Below, in pieces: positions 46,501-59,079 of a stretch of 64,000 bases of DNA; position 1 is the stretch's first letter, and each line of letters starts with the position of its first letter. Position numbers and translations under genes: made by a program. Source of the DNA: Chelonoidis abingdonii (lineage: Eukaryota; Chordata; Testudines; Testudinidae); assembly GCF_003597395.2 (NCBI RefSeq), contig NC_133771.1, positions 141,989,253 to 142,053,252 on the forward strand. Direction: 5' to 3'. The notes beneath the pieces were generated by a model. It was not told the origin of the DNA, made no database searches, and saw only the letters and a list, made by a program, of their open reading frames with translations.

Positions 46501-47906
46501 TTGGTTTTAGTGAGGTTATACTGGTGCAGACGAGAACTGCACTCAATTTTTGTTGGTTAATTCATTATTGTTTAATATGTGTTGGTTTTAACTTAATTGA
46601 GCAGTAAATTAGATAAGATTTCTACCCATTCTGAAATTTTATCTTAATCATTATGGTGACATGGGGGTGTCACAATTCGTTGCTCCATATTTACGTAAAA
46701 ATGTTGTAATATCATACTGTGTCATGACATGAAGACCCAAATATGGCAACATTATTTGGCTTGAGAATCCCAAAGACTAAACTCATACAAGACCTCTGAA
46801 CTTTAAAAGGAAGCGTTAGATTTAAACAATGCCATAGGAATAGGTTAGAAAAAAGCAGGGGAGAGTCCTAGGAAAGACTTTGTGACTTAACTTGGACAAG
46901 GATGTTGGTTCCCCCAATCATGAAAGTTTAAAATGAGCTGGTTATACAGACCAGGAAGTAAAAGCTATAGGGACAGGCTGAGAATTTGTGGGAATACATT
47001 GACAAGGATGACAGATAATTAAGAATTTAATACTGATACTCCCTCCAGAGTAAGAGAGTCTGTTTCAAGTTGTAAATGTCTGAATATGGAAGCTAATGAG
47101 CTACCCACATCCAGAAATGTACTGAAATAGAAAATCCCTGAACAATTTATAAGTGCTAAGAAATAGCTCTCCAATCAGTTCAGATCATTAGGGGAATTTG
47201 TAAAAGATGATGAAAATCTTCACATAGAAGGAAAAGATTATGCAAGTGTTCAGACTGAACTGAAATAGAACTCCCAGATATGACACAATACAGAGAGGAT
47301 AAAGGATTGAAAGGGCAGTTTTCCAAGTGAGAAGAAAACTTTAGTCTCTGATCCTTACCAGGAGTTTTATACCATATTTGTACTACCCCAGTCTGGATTG
47401 GCTATGCAGTGCACGATTTCTTCTGAACTACTTAAAGCAGCCAATTCATCCCATCACCAGAGGAAGATTGTGGATCAGCAAGAGGAAAGAATACATCAGG
47501 ATGTGGAGAAATAAGCCAAAATCTAACAAGACCAAAGAGTGGTTTCATTTAGTGTCTCTTCTCTTTTCTTGTTAAAACAGGAAAACTATGGGAAACAAGC
47601 ATAATGACATCTAGGTTTCATATATAAACAATCTGGTTAATGAAGCTTATGCATCCCTGAATGTATGCAATGCAGTGTCAGAATGGTGATTCAGAGACCT
47701 CAAGATGTGATGCTGTTTTAGACTGAGCTTTTCGGTCACCCTAATAGCCTAGACATGACTAATAGAAAACTTTATATCTCACGTGGAAAGTAGATACCAA
47801 TTTGTGATTTACACAGAGGTAAATAATTTAAAACTCTTCTAGTCATAAAACTTGCCTAGTAAATCCTCCTAATATAGCTAATCTTTATTACAAGCGTTTG
47901 AATATT
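43522..47906. other. Unrecognised AT-rich sequence
   Basis: No gene or repeat family was recognised in 4.4 kb. Frames of 70-98 codons (for example 45842-46138, 46253-46546) lack motifs and overlap on both strands. Confidence 0.5.
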
Positions 47907-48172
47907 AGAGCACATCTGCATTACAGAATTAGTCTGGTATAACTGCATTGCTCAGGGGTGTGAAAAATCCACACCCTTGTGTGATGCAGTTATACCAACC
48001 TAAGCACCAGTGTAGATAGAGCTATGTCAGTGGGAGAACTCCTTCCACCAGCGTAGCTACTGCCTCTCATGGAGGTAGATTCACTATGCTGATGAAAGAA
48101 CCCATCTTCATTAAAGCACTACAGTGGCGCAGCACAGCTGCATCAGTGAAGCATTTCAAGTGTTTCCATTCC
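47907..48172. mobile_element. PIF/Harbinger-like MITE, degraded
   Basis: It is the same family as 11478-11743: CTCAGGGGTGTGAAAAATCC faces an inverted ACACCCTTGTG, then TACCAACCTAAGCACCAGTG, CACCAGCGTAGCTAC and CATTTCAAGTGTT at the right. Terminal repeats and target duplication are eroded. Confidence 0.65.
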
Positions 48173-49340
48173 CTTGACTAGCAAGGGCTAGTATGTTACT
48201 GCTGGTTTGTGCTATCCTGGTGGTACAAAACAGCTGTAAATCAAGTTTAACTCCTCAGTAAAGCTAGGTTTAAAGCAATTGAAATGTCCCAGAAAATCTG
48301 GCCCAATGGGGCTTAAACTGGTATAAAATCAGCATAGATGAGAACAGAATCAGGCTCAAATTTTTAATTTACAGCAGGGGTAGCTCAGATGTCAGAACAA
48401 CAACAACAACAGAAATAGTTCTATAGGCCCATATTCTAACCTGGGATAATCATTTCTAACTACTGGGGAATGAACATAAAAGTCACAGTGACTTTAAGGT
48501 CAGCTATGTGTTTGTCTAAACAAACAGTTGTCAAGCTTAACAAGTGTTATATCAAATAAACACAAACTGCTGCTGGCAAAAATAGACCCGTCTGTTTGAA
48601 TTATAGCCTAGAAGCATTAAGAAATTAATGATATTAGAGTAGTATTTGAATCAAGAAAAAAGGCTTTTCAATAAAAATGTGAAAAATTGTCAGGTACCTT
48701 GCTTAGACATATGGAGAGGATTTTGTGTTCTATACAATTCAAAGTGATCAAGAGGAAACTCTAAATATTCCATCTTAATAAATTATGCACAGTACATCAA
48801 TAAAAGATCTTTATTATTTTGCATTGGAAATCATCATTACACAAACACAATTTGGGGAAAAAAAAGCCTTAGCGAAGGTTTGAGAATAATTAAATATTTT
48901 CCTAAATTGAATTATATATTCCTCTTTTTTAATTAGAGGCTTTCACAATAACTTTTCTTTGAGATGAGATTTTAACTATGGTACATAAAATAATGTCAAA
49001 ACATAGTGCTGAGCATTTGTTTCTAGTCTCTTGTGTGAATTCCCACCAAATAAGCAAATGAATAAAGTTGGTTATTCAGCTTTTTCTGATGTCAGAGTCA
49101 CAAAATCTCTATACCAATAAATAAATCTATTTGGGTACATTAACTTGCTGAGCTTCAGACAATATTGCTTCCAATCATCTTTTGTTCTGAAATTAAACGA
49201 CGTTCACCACTACCAGATTAAGGGACCCAAACCACAGTGTATGTGTGTGCATATGCATACATGTTCACAGAAGGCTAAAGTAAATAATTTTGTCTAACTT
49301 GCCTTTCAAGTGTTAAAATGTTAATTCTTACTTGGACTGA
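48173..49340. other. Unrecognised AT-rich sequence
   Basis: Nothing recognised beyond a short AAC run at about 48400-48411. Confidence 0.5.
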
Positions 49341-49600
49341 AAATCTAGATTGCAGCTGTGAAAGGGCTGAAATCAAAGTGCAGAGGATGTGTGACTTGGA
49401 TACTGTGGGACAGATTCTCAGTGGCTGTAGATTGGTGTATCTTCATTGACTTTGGTACAACTACGCCTACTGACACCAGCTGGAAATCTGGTCCAGTGAT
49501 TTCAGTGGAGTTGCAATTGCTTACACCAGCTCTGAATTTGTCCCATTGACTTCTTTGGATTGACATGGGTGTAACTGAAGGTAGAATCTGACCATCAGAG
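49341..49600. repeat. Old dispersed repeat of the CATTGACTTC type
   Basis: The stretch has several imperfect echoes of CCATTGACTTC and TACACCAGCTGAA-like text (ATTGACTTTGGTACAAC, TTACACCAGCTCTGAATTTG, CCCATTGACTTCTTTGG). The same motifs occur near 17650, 42750 and 45175. I take them as relics of one old sauropsid repeat family, unnamed here. Confidence 0.35.
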
Positions 49601-52202
49601 TACAATTTATATATAATGTAACTGAAACATTTTGAATGTTGTTTTTCTATACCATAAGTACAGTATTTTAGAAGTTTATATATTATATTTAAGGCCCTAC
49701 TTCATTTGTGATATTGCAGAAATTGTGGCTCCTGCAATATTAGGCTTCCACCACAATTTTGATTATAATTAGCTTACATTGCACAGACAACAATTTTGCA
49801 TACATTTTGAGTATGCAATTAGTACTGCATTAACATTCAATGCCTGTAAAATGAAAAAGGCTAAAGTGATAGGACTCAATTTCTACAGCCGTTGTGTTAA
49901 GACTTAGTCTTCTGAATTTTATATTGTACCAGTCATGCCCCTCCTCCCCCAAAATGAATGTAAAATAGTTGCAGTAAAATGTCTGGTTATGGGGAAAAAA
50001 ATAGCAGGCATAACATAATACTTGAGTGTTTATATTGTTCCAGCAATTTTTTCTTAAACAAAATAGATCTACTCTAGCTTTTCCAAATTACCACTATTAA
50101 TAAAGCTCCATTATTACATTTCTGCAATTTTCCATATCTTGTCTACAACTCACCCGCAATTATTTGAAGATCATCCCACAGTCCAAGTAGAGCTTTAATG
50201 ATGATACATCAGAAGTCAGCTTAGCATCTATTTATCGTGCACTGAAATGAAAGTAAAATATGGTACCAGTGAACAAGTCTCTTATCTTTTGTTAAACTGC
50301 CTCTTCAAGGTTAAAAATTATGACTGTTGGATGGCCCAAATGCTAAGAAATCCTCAGAGTGCAGAGGAATAAATGGTGAAGAAGCATAGGACCTAGAGGA
50401 GCAGATGCTATGTCCCATCACCTACACGCTGCCACAAAAGGAGGGGGAGAAAGCCAGTCAATCATTTCCCAGAAGACCTGCTATTCAAGAGGAGGACTGG
50501 CATGAATGACTCCCCCACAAACCAACAATTTTCCAGGTGAGGTAGGGCAGGAATCACATCACTCCACTCCCCAGACAGAACCTGTTGTTGGAATGGCAGA
50601 TCTTCAGGGGCAGGAGTAGTGAGATTGTAGAAGGGAGGATGTGTGGAAGCCGGTAACTTGAGCCCAGCTGAGAGACTTAAAGTGTTCCTAATTTGGGTCA
50701 ACTTTGGAAAATCATGTGCGCTTTTGGATGTTTATCTAAACTGAACCTCCAAGCCAATGTTTCATTTTCTCTTTACCACTCACCAAAGTTAGAAATCTCA
50801 GGGATTCTGGAACACACTGATAGAATTATCGTTGGACTTCTGAAATTCTCAATTAGTGAGGAGTGCTGGTAAACATGAATTAACCAGTGGGGAGTCTAAT
50901 TCACTTAAAGTTTGTCAGGTATCTTGAAACTCATATGTGGGGTGGGATGGTAGTTGTATGGAAGAGCAGGGAAATAAATTAATAACATATCATTGACTAG
51001 GACTGGGTGAATGGAGTGTATGATAACTCACCATCTACCCAAAGAAATTAAATTTGTGTTTATTAAGCCAAACTCGAAGTTCATATGTTCACGCTAAGGA
51101 CAAGAACTAGAGGAAGCAGGAAAGAGTTTGGAAATGATATTGTCTCAATGCAGAATCAACTAGCAGTGTTGATCACATAATGTAATCACAGGTACAAATC
51201 AGTCAGACTCCCATTTAGAGAGAGGAGAGCCAAAAAGATTTGGAAGCCACCTTCAGCTGGATGTGCATCCAAAACTTGCATGCTCATGCACACTATCCAG
51301 ATTATTTGAATATCCAAAAGTGGAATGCAATTCTTGTAAGAACAAGCTTTTTCATGATGTTTCCTGTGATGCTGCTACCAGTCACATCTGGAAATGCCAC
51401 AATAGAAGCTGGGCAGTTCTGATCTTGGGCTCAGAAACTGTAAATGAAGTAAACACATCAGAGAATTTCAGAATCCTACACATGGTTTTGCTCTCGTTCA
51501 GCTCTAAATCCCAGGGAAAGTTGAAATATCAGATAAAAGTCTCATGTTTTCTCAAACAAATTCATCCATCCTCACTCACCAAGGCAGAAATTGACTGAAT
51601 CACAAGGAGACCTCAAAATAATTTTAAGAGATGGATCAGACTTTAGGAAATCTGGGTCTGTTGCCCTCCTCCCCAACCTACACACTCAATTCAGAAGCAA
51701 GTAGAAAAAAAAAACAATGGTGCAGATGTGAGTGCAATCGGAGAGCCTTATTCTGACTACTGAACCTTGGAGCTAGAGGATAGTTGCAAGCAAAAAGAAT
51801 TAGGTGGGAGAAGGAATTTAGGAACTTGCAAGGAAACAATTAGGAGAAGTTCTGAAACTGTTGGGGGTAGAGGAAAGGGACATGTTTGCAGGGGTGTTTT
51901 TCTATGGAAGCCTTGAGGGCCTAGGAATATGTTTTGATGTAGGAAGCAGTTTAGGAGACCAAGGCATTTCACGGAGACACTGACACTGTGAAACGCACAC
52001 CAAGATTTGGATTTCCCAATTCTGATTCTGCAGAACTTTATGGCCCGCCCATCCCAAATTAGATCCCAAACTTCCTGAGGTGCATTGACACCTAAAGTAT
52101 GTTATGCTTAAGACAAGTAAACACACAGTGAAATCCTGATGTCAATGGGGCCAAAGACTTCACCCACAATGCGATGCAGTTTAAATTTATGTTACACACA
52201 CG

Positions 52203-52247
<45 letters not shown>

Positions 52248-53825
52248 CCCTATATATATACACGTAGTATTAAAGGGTAAGATTTTCAAAAGCACCCAAT
52301 GTTGGTGTAATTTCTCCAACAGAAGTTGATGGCAAAACACCTACTGATTTCAGTGAGTACAGAGTTAAAACGTTTTTGAAAATATTGTCAAAAATAAAGT
52401 GACTTTAAGGACCATAAGAGAGCTAAGGAAATTAAAAAAGACAATATGAAGTGGCTGACGTGCCATTTGGGCAACTAGATTTAATTTACTACTTCATTCT
52501 TATCCTCACTGAGTAGGTAGACTGGAAGCAGAATGGACTGTACTAGCTTAGCCTATGGATAGTAACACAGTCACCTGACATACACTGGCTTCAGTAAAGG
52601 GAGTTTGGTACAGAATTATTGGATGGGGGAAGGAGTGAGAGAGAAAAGTAACACTGGGAGTCTCCGAAAGGGAGACACCGAGTTTAGGCCACTGATGGAC
52701 CAGGGTCAGCCATAAAGATTACTAACCTTCAGTGGAGGGAGTGAAGAGTTAGAGTGGCAGGGAGTGGAAGAAAGGGGGAGATACATAAAATGGGTTAGAA
52801 GTGGGAAGAGATGGATATCTAGAGATCTTGATAAGCATCTGTACTTTGGGGGACTTATCCCTACTGAATCTCCTATCCTCTTCAATGTTAATTCCTCATT
52901 CCTTGTGTTTCAGTTGCTATACAGAAATATTTTATCATGCACAAGAATTCTGTTGGCTAAGGAAGAGCAAATGCAGTGCTCCCAATTAGAGGTTCATCTT
53001 TTGGTTGTTTCCTCTTTTATATTTCTTAGGAGAGTACACCTGTACTGGCTCCACAGATTAAGCTATCTCAAATTTCACCGTTGTTTCTTTTCCCTTTTCT
53101 ATATTTTAAAATTTCATTTCCTGCAGCAAAAACCTTTTCTTTGAACTGGCTTCTTTAATCACAGGACTCTGTATTCAGGAAACATTCCAAGGTGGAAGGT
53201 TTTATAATTAAAATTCTCCAAACTGCTGATGCTTTTTTCTCCAAATCCATCTTCCTAAAGAAAAAAAATATCAGAGCTTTCATTATGAAAAATAATGAGC
53301 ACTCCCAAATTTTCCATCCCCCCCCACCACCTTAAATAACATTTTAGGACTCTCATTCTAAAAATCTAGGAGCTGGAGTCATTGGAAACGTTGTTTGTAT
53401 ACTGTAATAAGCACAGTTATTTGAAATAATTTGCTTTTTACGAGTTCTAGGTCTAATTGTAAATTATATCTGCTGGAGTCAGACAGCATAGCATTCAGAA
53501 CTGTCATATCAGGCAATTCGCACACTGAATGAATAATAAATCATATGACTCACTGACGGAAAAGTCCTACATCAAGTCCATCCCATTGCAAAGCAGGTTT
53601 GTTCCTTACAGTATATTTTCTAGTGTTTTGCCTAGTAAAATAAAGAGTGTAAACCAGTTTGGGATGATATGTAACCTTAGTTCCTGACTCTCTGATCCTT
53701 AAAGCTCCTATAACACTTGTAGCAGTGGTAGGGGAGTTACATATATTTATCATGCCATAAGTATTGATCATTTGATAATGAAGGAAGCGTGGCCTTACAG
53801 GTGGGAAATGTCATGTATTTATTGT
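49601..53825. other. Unrecognised sequence with a CA microsatellite
   Basis: A (CA)n run lies at 52194-52245, followed by six C and a (TA)n run (52251-52260). No gene or named repeat was otherwise recognised. The 126-codon frame at 52764-53144 has no domain. Confidence 0.5.
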
Positions 53826-53829
53826 TGTT

Positions 53830-53960
53830 TGTACTGCAGTAATAACAAAAGGCTTCATTCAGGGTTGGGGGCCCAATGTGCTAGGTGCTGGACAAACACT
53901 GCTGAGCTACCTCAGTATTACATCTGTTTTCTGTGTATTGTTTCTTTAAACCTCCAAGGA
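53830..53960 (+). repeat. Ancient interspersed repeat fragment
   Basis: GGGGGCCCAATGTGCTAGG followed by TGCTGGACAAACAC matches the family seen at 13695-13815. Confidence 0.4.
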
Positions 53961-54376
53961 CTCTACAGACAGGGACTCTGTTTTTATTTAGCTTAGTGCA
54001 GATTGTCTCAGAGGAGGCAGGCATTGTACATATCCTTTTATTATTATTCTTTCATACTTGCATGTCTCATAATTTAAAAAAAGTCATTCAGACTAAAAGA
54101 ATCACTGTGCTCTTTAAATGTGCATTCTGGCTCCCATCCAGTGGAGCATTTAGGCATCTGCTTAATTTTCAGAACACAAACTGTTCCATTGTGGGATTAC
54201 TCACATGATTAAACACTCACAGGTTTTTTAAGTGTTTTGCTGGATTGGATCACAGTGCTCAGTACCTTGCAGGATCAAAACCTTTGTGTACCCCAAGAAT
54301 ATGAGGAAATAAAAATAGTCCCAATAGTTCTGTAAAACTCTCTAGAACATGTCTAAAGGAGTTGATCTGCTTAAGC
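53961..54376. other. Unrecognised sequence
   Basis: Nothing recognised. Confidence 0.5.
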
Positions 54377-54411
54377 AGCAAAGAGTCCTGTGGCACCTTA
54401 TAGACTAAGGT
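54377..54411 (+). mobile_element. Penelope-like fragment, short
   Basis: AGCAGCAAAGAGTCCTGTGG then CACCTTATAGACTAA is the part of the Penelope-like family that precedes the hammerhead-like core. The core itself is missing. Confidence 0.7.
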
Positions 54412-55590
54412 CCGCTTAACACGTTCTACGGACAGAATACATGATGTGGATATGATGTTTCTATCAGCACTTGTTTGTGAAGACTTGCATCACTCATTGC
54501 ATCACTCAGTGGATTTCCCACTGGGCAGGAATCTGAATTTATGCTGATAAAACCTTTATACCACACACATACTCATATATTTCATATTTTATGTAGTGTG
54601 TATGTATATGTACGCACACATGTATATATTTTGTTTATATGTATATACATGGCTTATATTTACTATGTACAATAAGTACGGTATTTCAAACTATTAGGAG
54701 CTGTTTGCCTGAAACATGCAAAATAAATGCTAGATCACTACTTTTATCACTAGTTTGCAGTATTACATAGTTCTCCAATTTATGCTCATACCTACGGTTT
54801 AAGAGCACAAGTTATTTTCACAGCAAACATATAATGTAACTGTTTTCTCAGCAAGTAAGCTTTTGTAAATAACCTGTGTTTCTTTCCGCTCACATCTGAA
54901 CCATTTTTCATGCTTCTCTTGTAGTTTGGAAAAATACTCTCATTTTATGTTCCAAGCAATCTTCATGTGTTTTTTCACATCTCTCCTTAGAACTCAGTGC
55001 TTTTGTTTAGTTATTCCTTACCGATCTCCTCTCCATCACTGTCCAATTTAATTGGTGTGTCTGATCAATGACATTGTATTAGGCCCTGTGTGAGTAAGGG
55101 AGATGGAAACTGCCTCATCGTGAAGACTGATTAACAAACTAGAGATTTTTCAGACCATATGTAAATAAATGAAAATCTATAGTTTAATAAGTTTAACTTT
55201 TTGAAAGCATCTAGGTGACATAAGAGCCCAAATTACATTGAATATCAAGTTGGGTTCCTAAGTCAATCACGTGCTTTAGATAATCTTACCTATACCACAC
55301 CAAAAATTATGCAGCCTTCTTTTCTATTCAAGGGCTGATCTCTGAAGGTCAGCGTAATAAGGCAGTTTCATGCTGTGAAAGCAAGTGTAAGACAAGATTA
55401 CTAAAGAATACAGAGCAAATAACTATCTGGGTTCTTATATTGGTGCCCATCACTGTGTTCTCTAGGCACTATCCAAATGAGACAGCAATAACACCCCGTC
55501 CTTCCTTCCCACGGCTAGGAGTAAATACTTGAATAGAATTAAAGTTTTGTTGGTTTTCTGGTGTGTGTGTGTCTGTGTGACACAGAGAGA
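54412..55590. other. Unrecognised AT-rich sequence
   Basis: No gene was seen. At 54565-54655 there is an AT-rich tract with alternating TGTATATGTA-type repeats that can fold. Confidence 0.5.
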
Positions 55591-55601
55591 GAGAAAGTAG
55601 T

Positions 55602-55740
55602 CAGGGCTCAAATTTTCATAGACTATTTCCTGGAGCCCCAGGACTTGGGGCTTGAGCCCTGCAAGAGGCACCAGGGCTGGGCTGAAGCCCTGCAAGTTTG
55701 AAAATATTTACTGGACAGCTTCAGCTGAATTTAAGCCCTG
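55602..55740. mobile_element. Short non-autonomous hAT element with 8 bp TSD
   Basis: This 139 bp element begins CAGGGCTCAAATTTTC and ends GCTGAATTTAAGCCCTG. AAAGTAGT is duplicated exactly at 55594-55601 and 55741-55748. Inside are two GCCCTGCAAG-type repeats. Confidence 0.85.
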
Positions 55741-55759
55741 AAAGTAGTACTAGTATTTA

Positions 55760-56960
55760 TTGTGAGAACGCTAGTTTGAAGAAATGAATTCTGCATTAGT
55801 TGTGAATGTGGTAAGGCTCATGGCAATTATTACCTCGTCTGGTAGCAAGTTCCATCATAGTGTGGAATGTAGCCATCACTGGAGACCGTTGTCCTGCAGG
55901 AAGAGTCAGTCTCTCAGGAAGCTGAAGCTAATCCCATGAAAAAATTTGGCTATCAAGCCAAAAACCTGGAAAGGGATTCTGTATTTAATATGGAGCCAGT
56001 ATGCAGAGGGAGGAGCAATCAGAATGATGTTTTCACAGCAATTTTTCTGGTGACTACTCTGCGTCTGCTTTAAAATTTTCTGCTTGTTTGACGTATTACC
56101 AGTTCTGCTAGTACTTTCGGTGTGGGGAATACCTCTCAAGAAGGCAACAGTTTTCAAAGTGGATGGAACTTTTAAAGTGCAACTGCTGTAGATGAGTTGC
56201 TGCATTTTGTACAAGCTGGTGTGGGCCATCAGTCCTAGGTATACTAGGTATAAGCTGCAGTAGTCAAATCTTGATGTCATAAATTGCATGGTTCTCTATG
56301 GCCAGATCTGTGTCCAACCAGAGACAGCGTCATCATTTGGCTGATCATAGATGGCAGCAGGCATTATTTGTTGATATGGCTATTTGGGCATTCAGTAACA
56401 CTGAGGAGTCCAAAAGGATCTCAAGACTACAGACTGGCAAGCTGAGGGCAGATGGACATTTAAGAGAGGAAGCGGGGTCTTCGAAACATGATCCTCTTCC
56501 TACCACATCACCTCAGTCTTTCCTGGATCCAGCTCTAGCCAGCTGCTCTTTGTCCACGTGCTGATCTAAACTAGGCTCCAGAAACCTAGGAAATGGTGTT
56601 CTTTATAGTCAGCATAAAGGAGACATAAACTGGGTGTCACCCAGGAACTACTGGCACTTTAGTCTGCTGTTGTCCCCCAAGTTTCCCAATGGCTTAATAA
56701 AGATCTTCAATACTGAGATTGGTGGAATTCTGTGAGGCCTGGCTTTGTTTATTTTTAGAAATTGTAATAGGCACAAGTAGGATGATGATGAGCTTGGTAC
56801 AAATGTCTTGCTAGATATCCTTCAAGGCAGCAAACTTCAAGAGATTATTCCAGTCGTCTTTATCCATGTTAGAATCCTTTCCTGAAACTCAAGTCACATC
56901 ATGTCATCGGGAGCCCGGGGATTCTCACTTTATTCAGTGCTGCTCTACTTACAGGAGACT
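55760..56960 (-). pseudogene. L2-like LINE ORF2 remnant
   Basis: On the minus strand, in shifting frames, the end of an L2-type RT is readable. IFIKPLGNLG and a GDTQF piece correspond to the catalytic ADDTQ region. LDPGKTEVM, SRFDYCSLYL and LVQNAA follow, then YRIPFQVFGLIAKFFHG. The order and spacing fit the thumb and C-terminal part of L2/CR1-group ORF2. Many stops break it; the endonuclease and the 3' end are not visible. The 127-codon frame at 55906-56289 is the best-preserved slice. Confidence 0.75.
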
Positions 56961-57735
56961 TCAGGCTGAATTTCAGATGTTTTTTGGCAAGAAACTTTCC
57001 CCAGAGAATACAGCAGGGATCTCTGTCATTATTTTAAACTGAAGTGGCCATGTCAGGAACTATCTCTTGGACTCACTGATTACAAAAGAGACAGTAGCAT
57101 ATGTCATGTATACTAGGATGTAGCATTAATTTTAAAAATGATTTAAACTGCATGTTCTCATCTTTAACTGTGGCAGCCTGTATAAATGAAGGATATACTC
57201 TCCCATCAGCTTTTACCTCCTCTTCAAAATATGCATTGATTTCCTCCATATTCTTCTCCCTGTATAAAAGAAAACACACATCCTTTTGGAAACCTATGTG
57301 AAATAAGTTGGTAATCTTGCTCCTGGTCCTCATGAATAAGTGTTCATCATGAAACTTCCATTGCATTGGTATCCTCTTCAGCAGAGAAGCCAATGGGCCA
57401 TGGGGAGAGACCTGTCTTTTATCTAGAATTGGGGAGACATTAAGGCATAAAGATTGCCACACAGTACCAAAATATCTTAAAATTCCATCTGTCCTGCATG
57501 GGATTTTCTGTAGGGTGTATTCAACTGATCAACACTGAGTACGTCTGAAAAAGAATATCCCTTCTTGGAGGACCAGAATTGGAGTATGGAGAAGCAGTGA
57601 GAAATACACAGTTCAGGGAAGTGTGTGATCTTACTAAACTTGATGTATTTTTTGGTAGTTAAAATGAAGATTTTAGTCTCTAGGAATATTCATATGGCAC
57701 CCTTCTTGAGTCCAAAGTGACCATTAGAAAAGTAC
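56961..57735. other. Unrecognised sequence with a 129-codon open frame
   Basis: A minus-strand frame at 57073-57462 is open for 129 codons (contains NMEEINAYFEEEVKADGR). I do not recognise it. It lies upstream of the L2-like remnant on the same strand and could be an old element part or chance. No splice or promoter context is visible. Confidence 0.35.
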
Positions 57736-57747
57736 TTCTGATTTTCA

Positions 57748-57800
57748 ACACACAGTCAACCTGTGGAACCTATTGCCACGGGATGTTGTAAACTGGTTGA
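57748..57800 (+). mobile_element. CR1 ORF2 C-terminal fragment
   Basis: Translation gives VNLWNLLPRDVV, the short conserved motif near the end of CR1 ORF2 protein. Little else of the element survives. Confidence 0.5.
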
Positions 57801-57829
57801 CACGTCACTGCAGGTGGCACCTCTGAGTG

Positions 57830-58425
57830 GCTACATCTGGGGATTAGCTTTCTCTCAATTTGGCCCTCCCTCTATCAGTTGCTCGCCCTGTGGTCTCCCT
57901 CCCTCCTTTTTTCTGGTTTGACCCTCCGGTCTGGTCACTATAATACTCACCTTCGAGTGTATCAAAGTCCCTCCCGACCAAATGTCCATACACCAGTCCA
58001 GGCTGTCCTCTGTGCCAATTCCCAGTCTGTGCTACTTCCCCAGTAGCTGGCTGGGGAATCTGGGCCCATCCACTGCTCTGGTTTCCAGCCCAGGGACCCA
58101 ATCATCAGCAACCAAGGTCTACGCAGTTTCACCCATTCACTGCTCTTTCCCTGGGCTTCTTCCTACTCTGCCTTCCACAGGCTTTCTTTACTGCAATGCC
58201 TCTGGGTAAACTCTTTCCATCAGGGACAGGCTCCCAGGGTATTTGCTCCCCCTGGGTTTCCTCCTACCCACTTCTCTGTGCCCTGGAGCCCCTTTCTTTT
58301 TACTTCTTTTCTTGTTTATATGGCAAAGCAGATTTGGCTGAATAGTCTATAGCCACCACCAACTTCAATAATTAGCAGTTTATATCCTCTCACTCTGCCC
58401 TGTGATAGGGAAAATAAACCCCCCC
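57830..58425. other. C/T-rich segment, unrecognised
   Basis: A pyrimidine-rich stretch with repeated CCCTGGGTTTCCTCC-like phrases may be an inverted LTR piece. I could not define ends or a target duplication. Confidence 0.35.
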
Positions 58426-58429
58426 ACAT

Positions 58430-58926
58430 TGTCTTAGGCCCTAGGCCTTTGAGCAAAAATAATTTAAAGGCTTAGCTTAGCTTGTTTTACTGTATAAAGG
58501 GCATGCCGAGGCAGAAAGATGTAGTCACGGCCCCAAAAAGAGGAACTAGAATTGGATAAAGGGGAACCAGGAGATCTGTTAAGTTACAACAGCTGAGCCT
58601 GCTGTCGGGACTACAAAAAAAGTGCTAGAACGGTCAAACCACAGACTTGACTGGCAAAGACAATAACAGGAAAAGCCATAGATGGAAAAATAACTGGTCA
58701 GCTTGCTTGTTATCAACATTATATTCCAAATAAAGCAAATAACATGTGTAACCAGCGTGCTACGTTTTGCGGTTTTAACTTATATATGCTCATTAAAATT
58801 TGTAAAAGGCAGAGCAGCTTAACCCTTGCTAGGGTGAACCTGTCTCTCCCTGCATAGATGCTTGTAATCAATAAAGGTGCCTCAGGCTATCTGATTCAAA
58901 TTCAATAGAGTGGTGGTTTTTCCCCA
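58430..58926 (+). mobile_element. Solo LTR, ERV-type, with ACAT target duplication
   Basis: This 497 bp LTR begins TGTCTTAGGCCC and ends GGTTTTTCCCCA. ACAT flanks both sides (58426-58429, 58927-58930), a 4 bp duplication that suits a gamma-type endogenous retrovirus. A TATA-like TTATATATGC lies at about 58780 and a polyadenylation signal AATAAA at 58870-58875. No viral genes adjoin. Confidence 0.8.
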
Positions 58927-59079
58927 ACATTATCTTTCAGGTAATGTAACAACCGCTTTTTAATAATACCTCATTTCCCCCAATGTTTTTACTGAATAAC
59001 ACAATGTATTTTTTTTTTTACCTTAAGACATTTCAATTCCTTAGAAAGCTTTCCCCTTTCTTTACCAAAGCCCTCACAC

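Noticed and set aside
52194..52260. CRISPR-like or regulatory repeat
   Set aside because: It is a simple CA, C and TA microsatellite without spacers.
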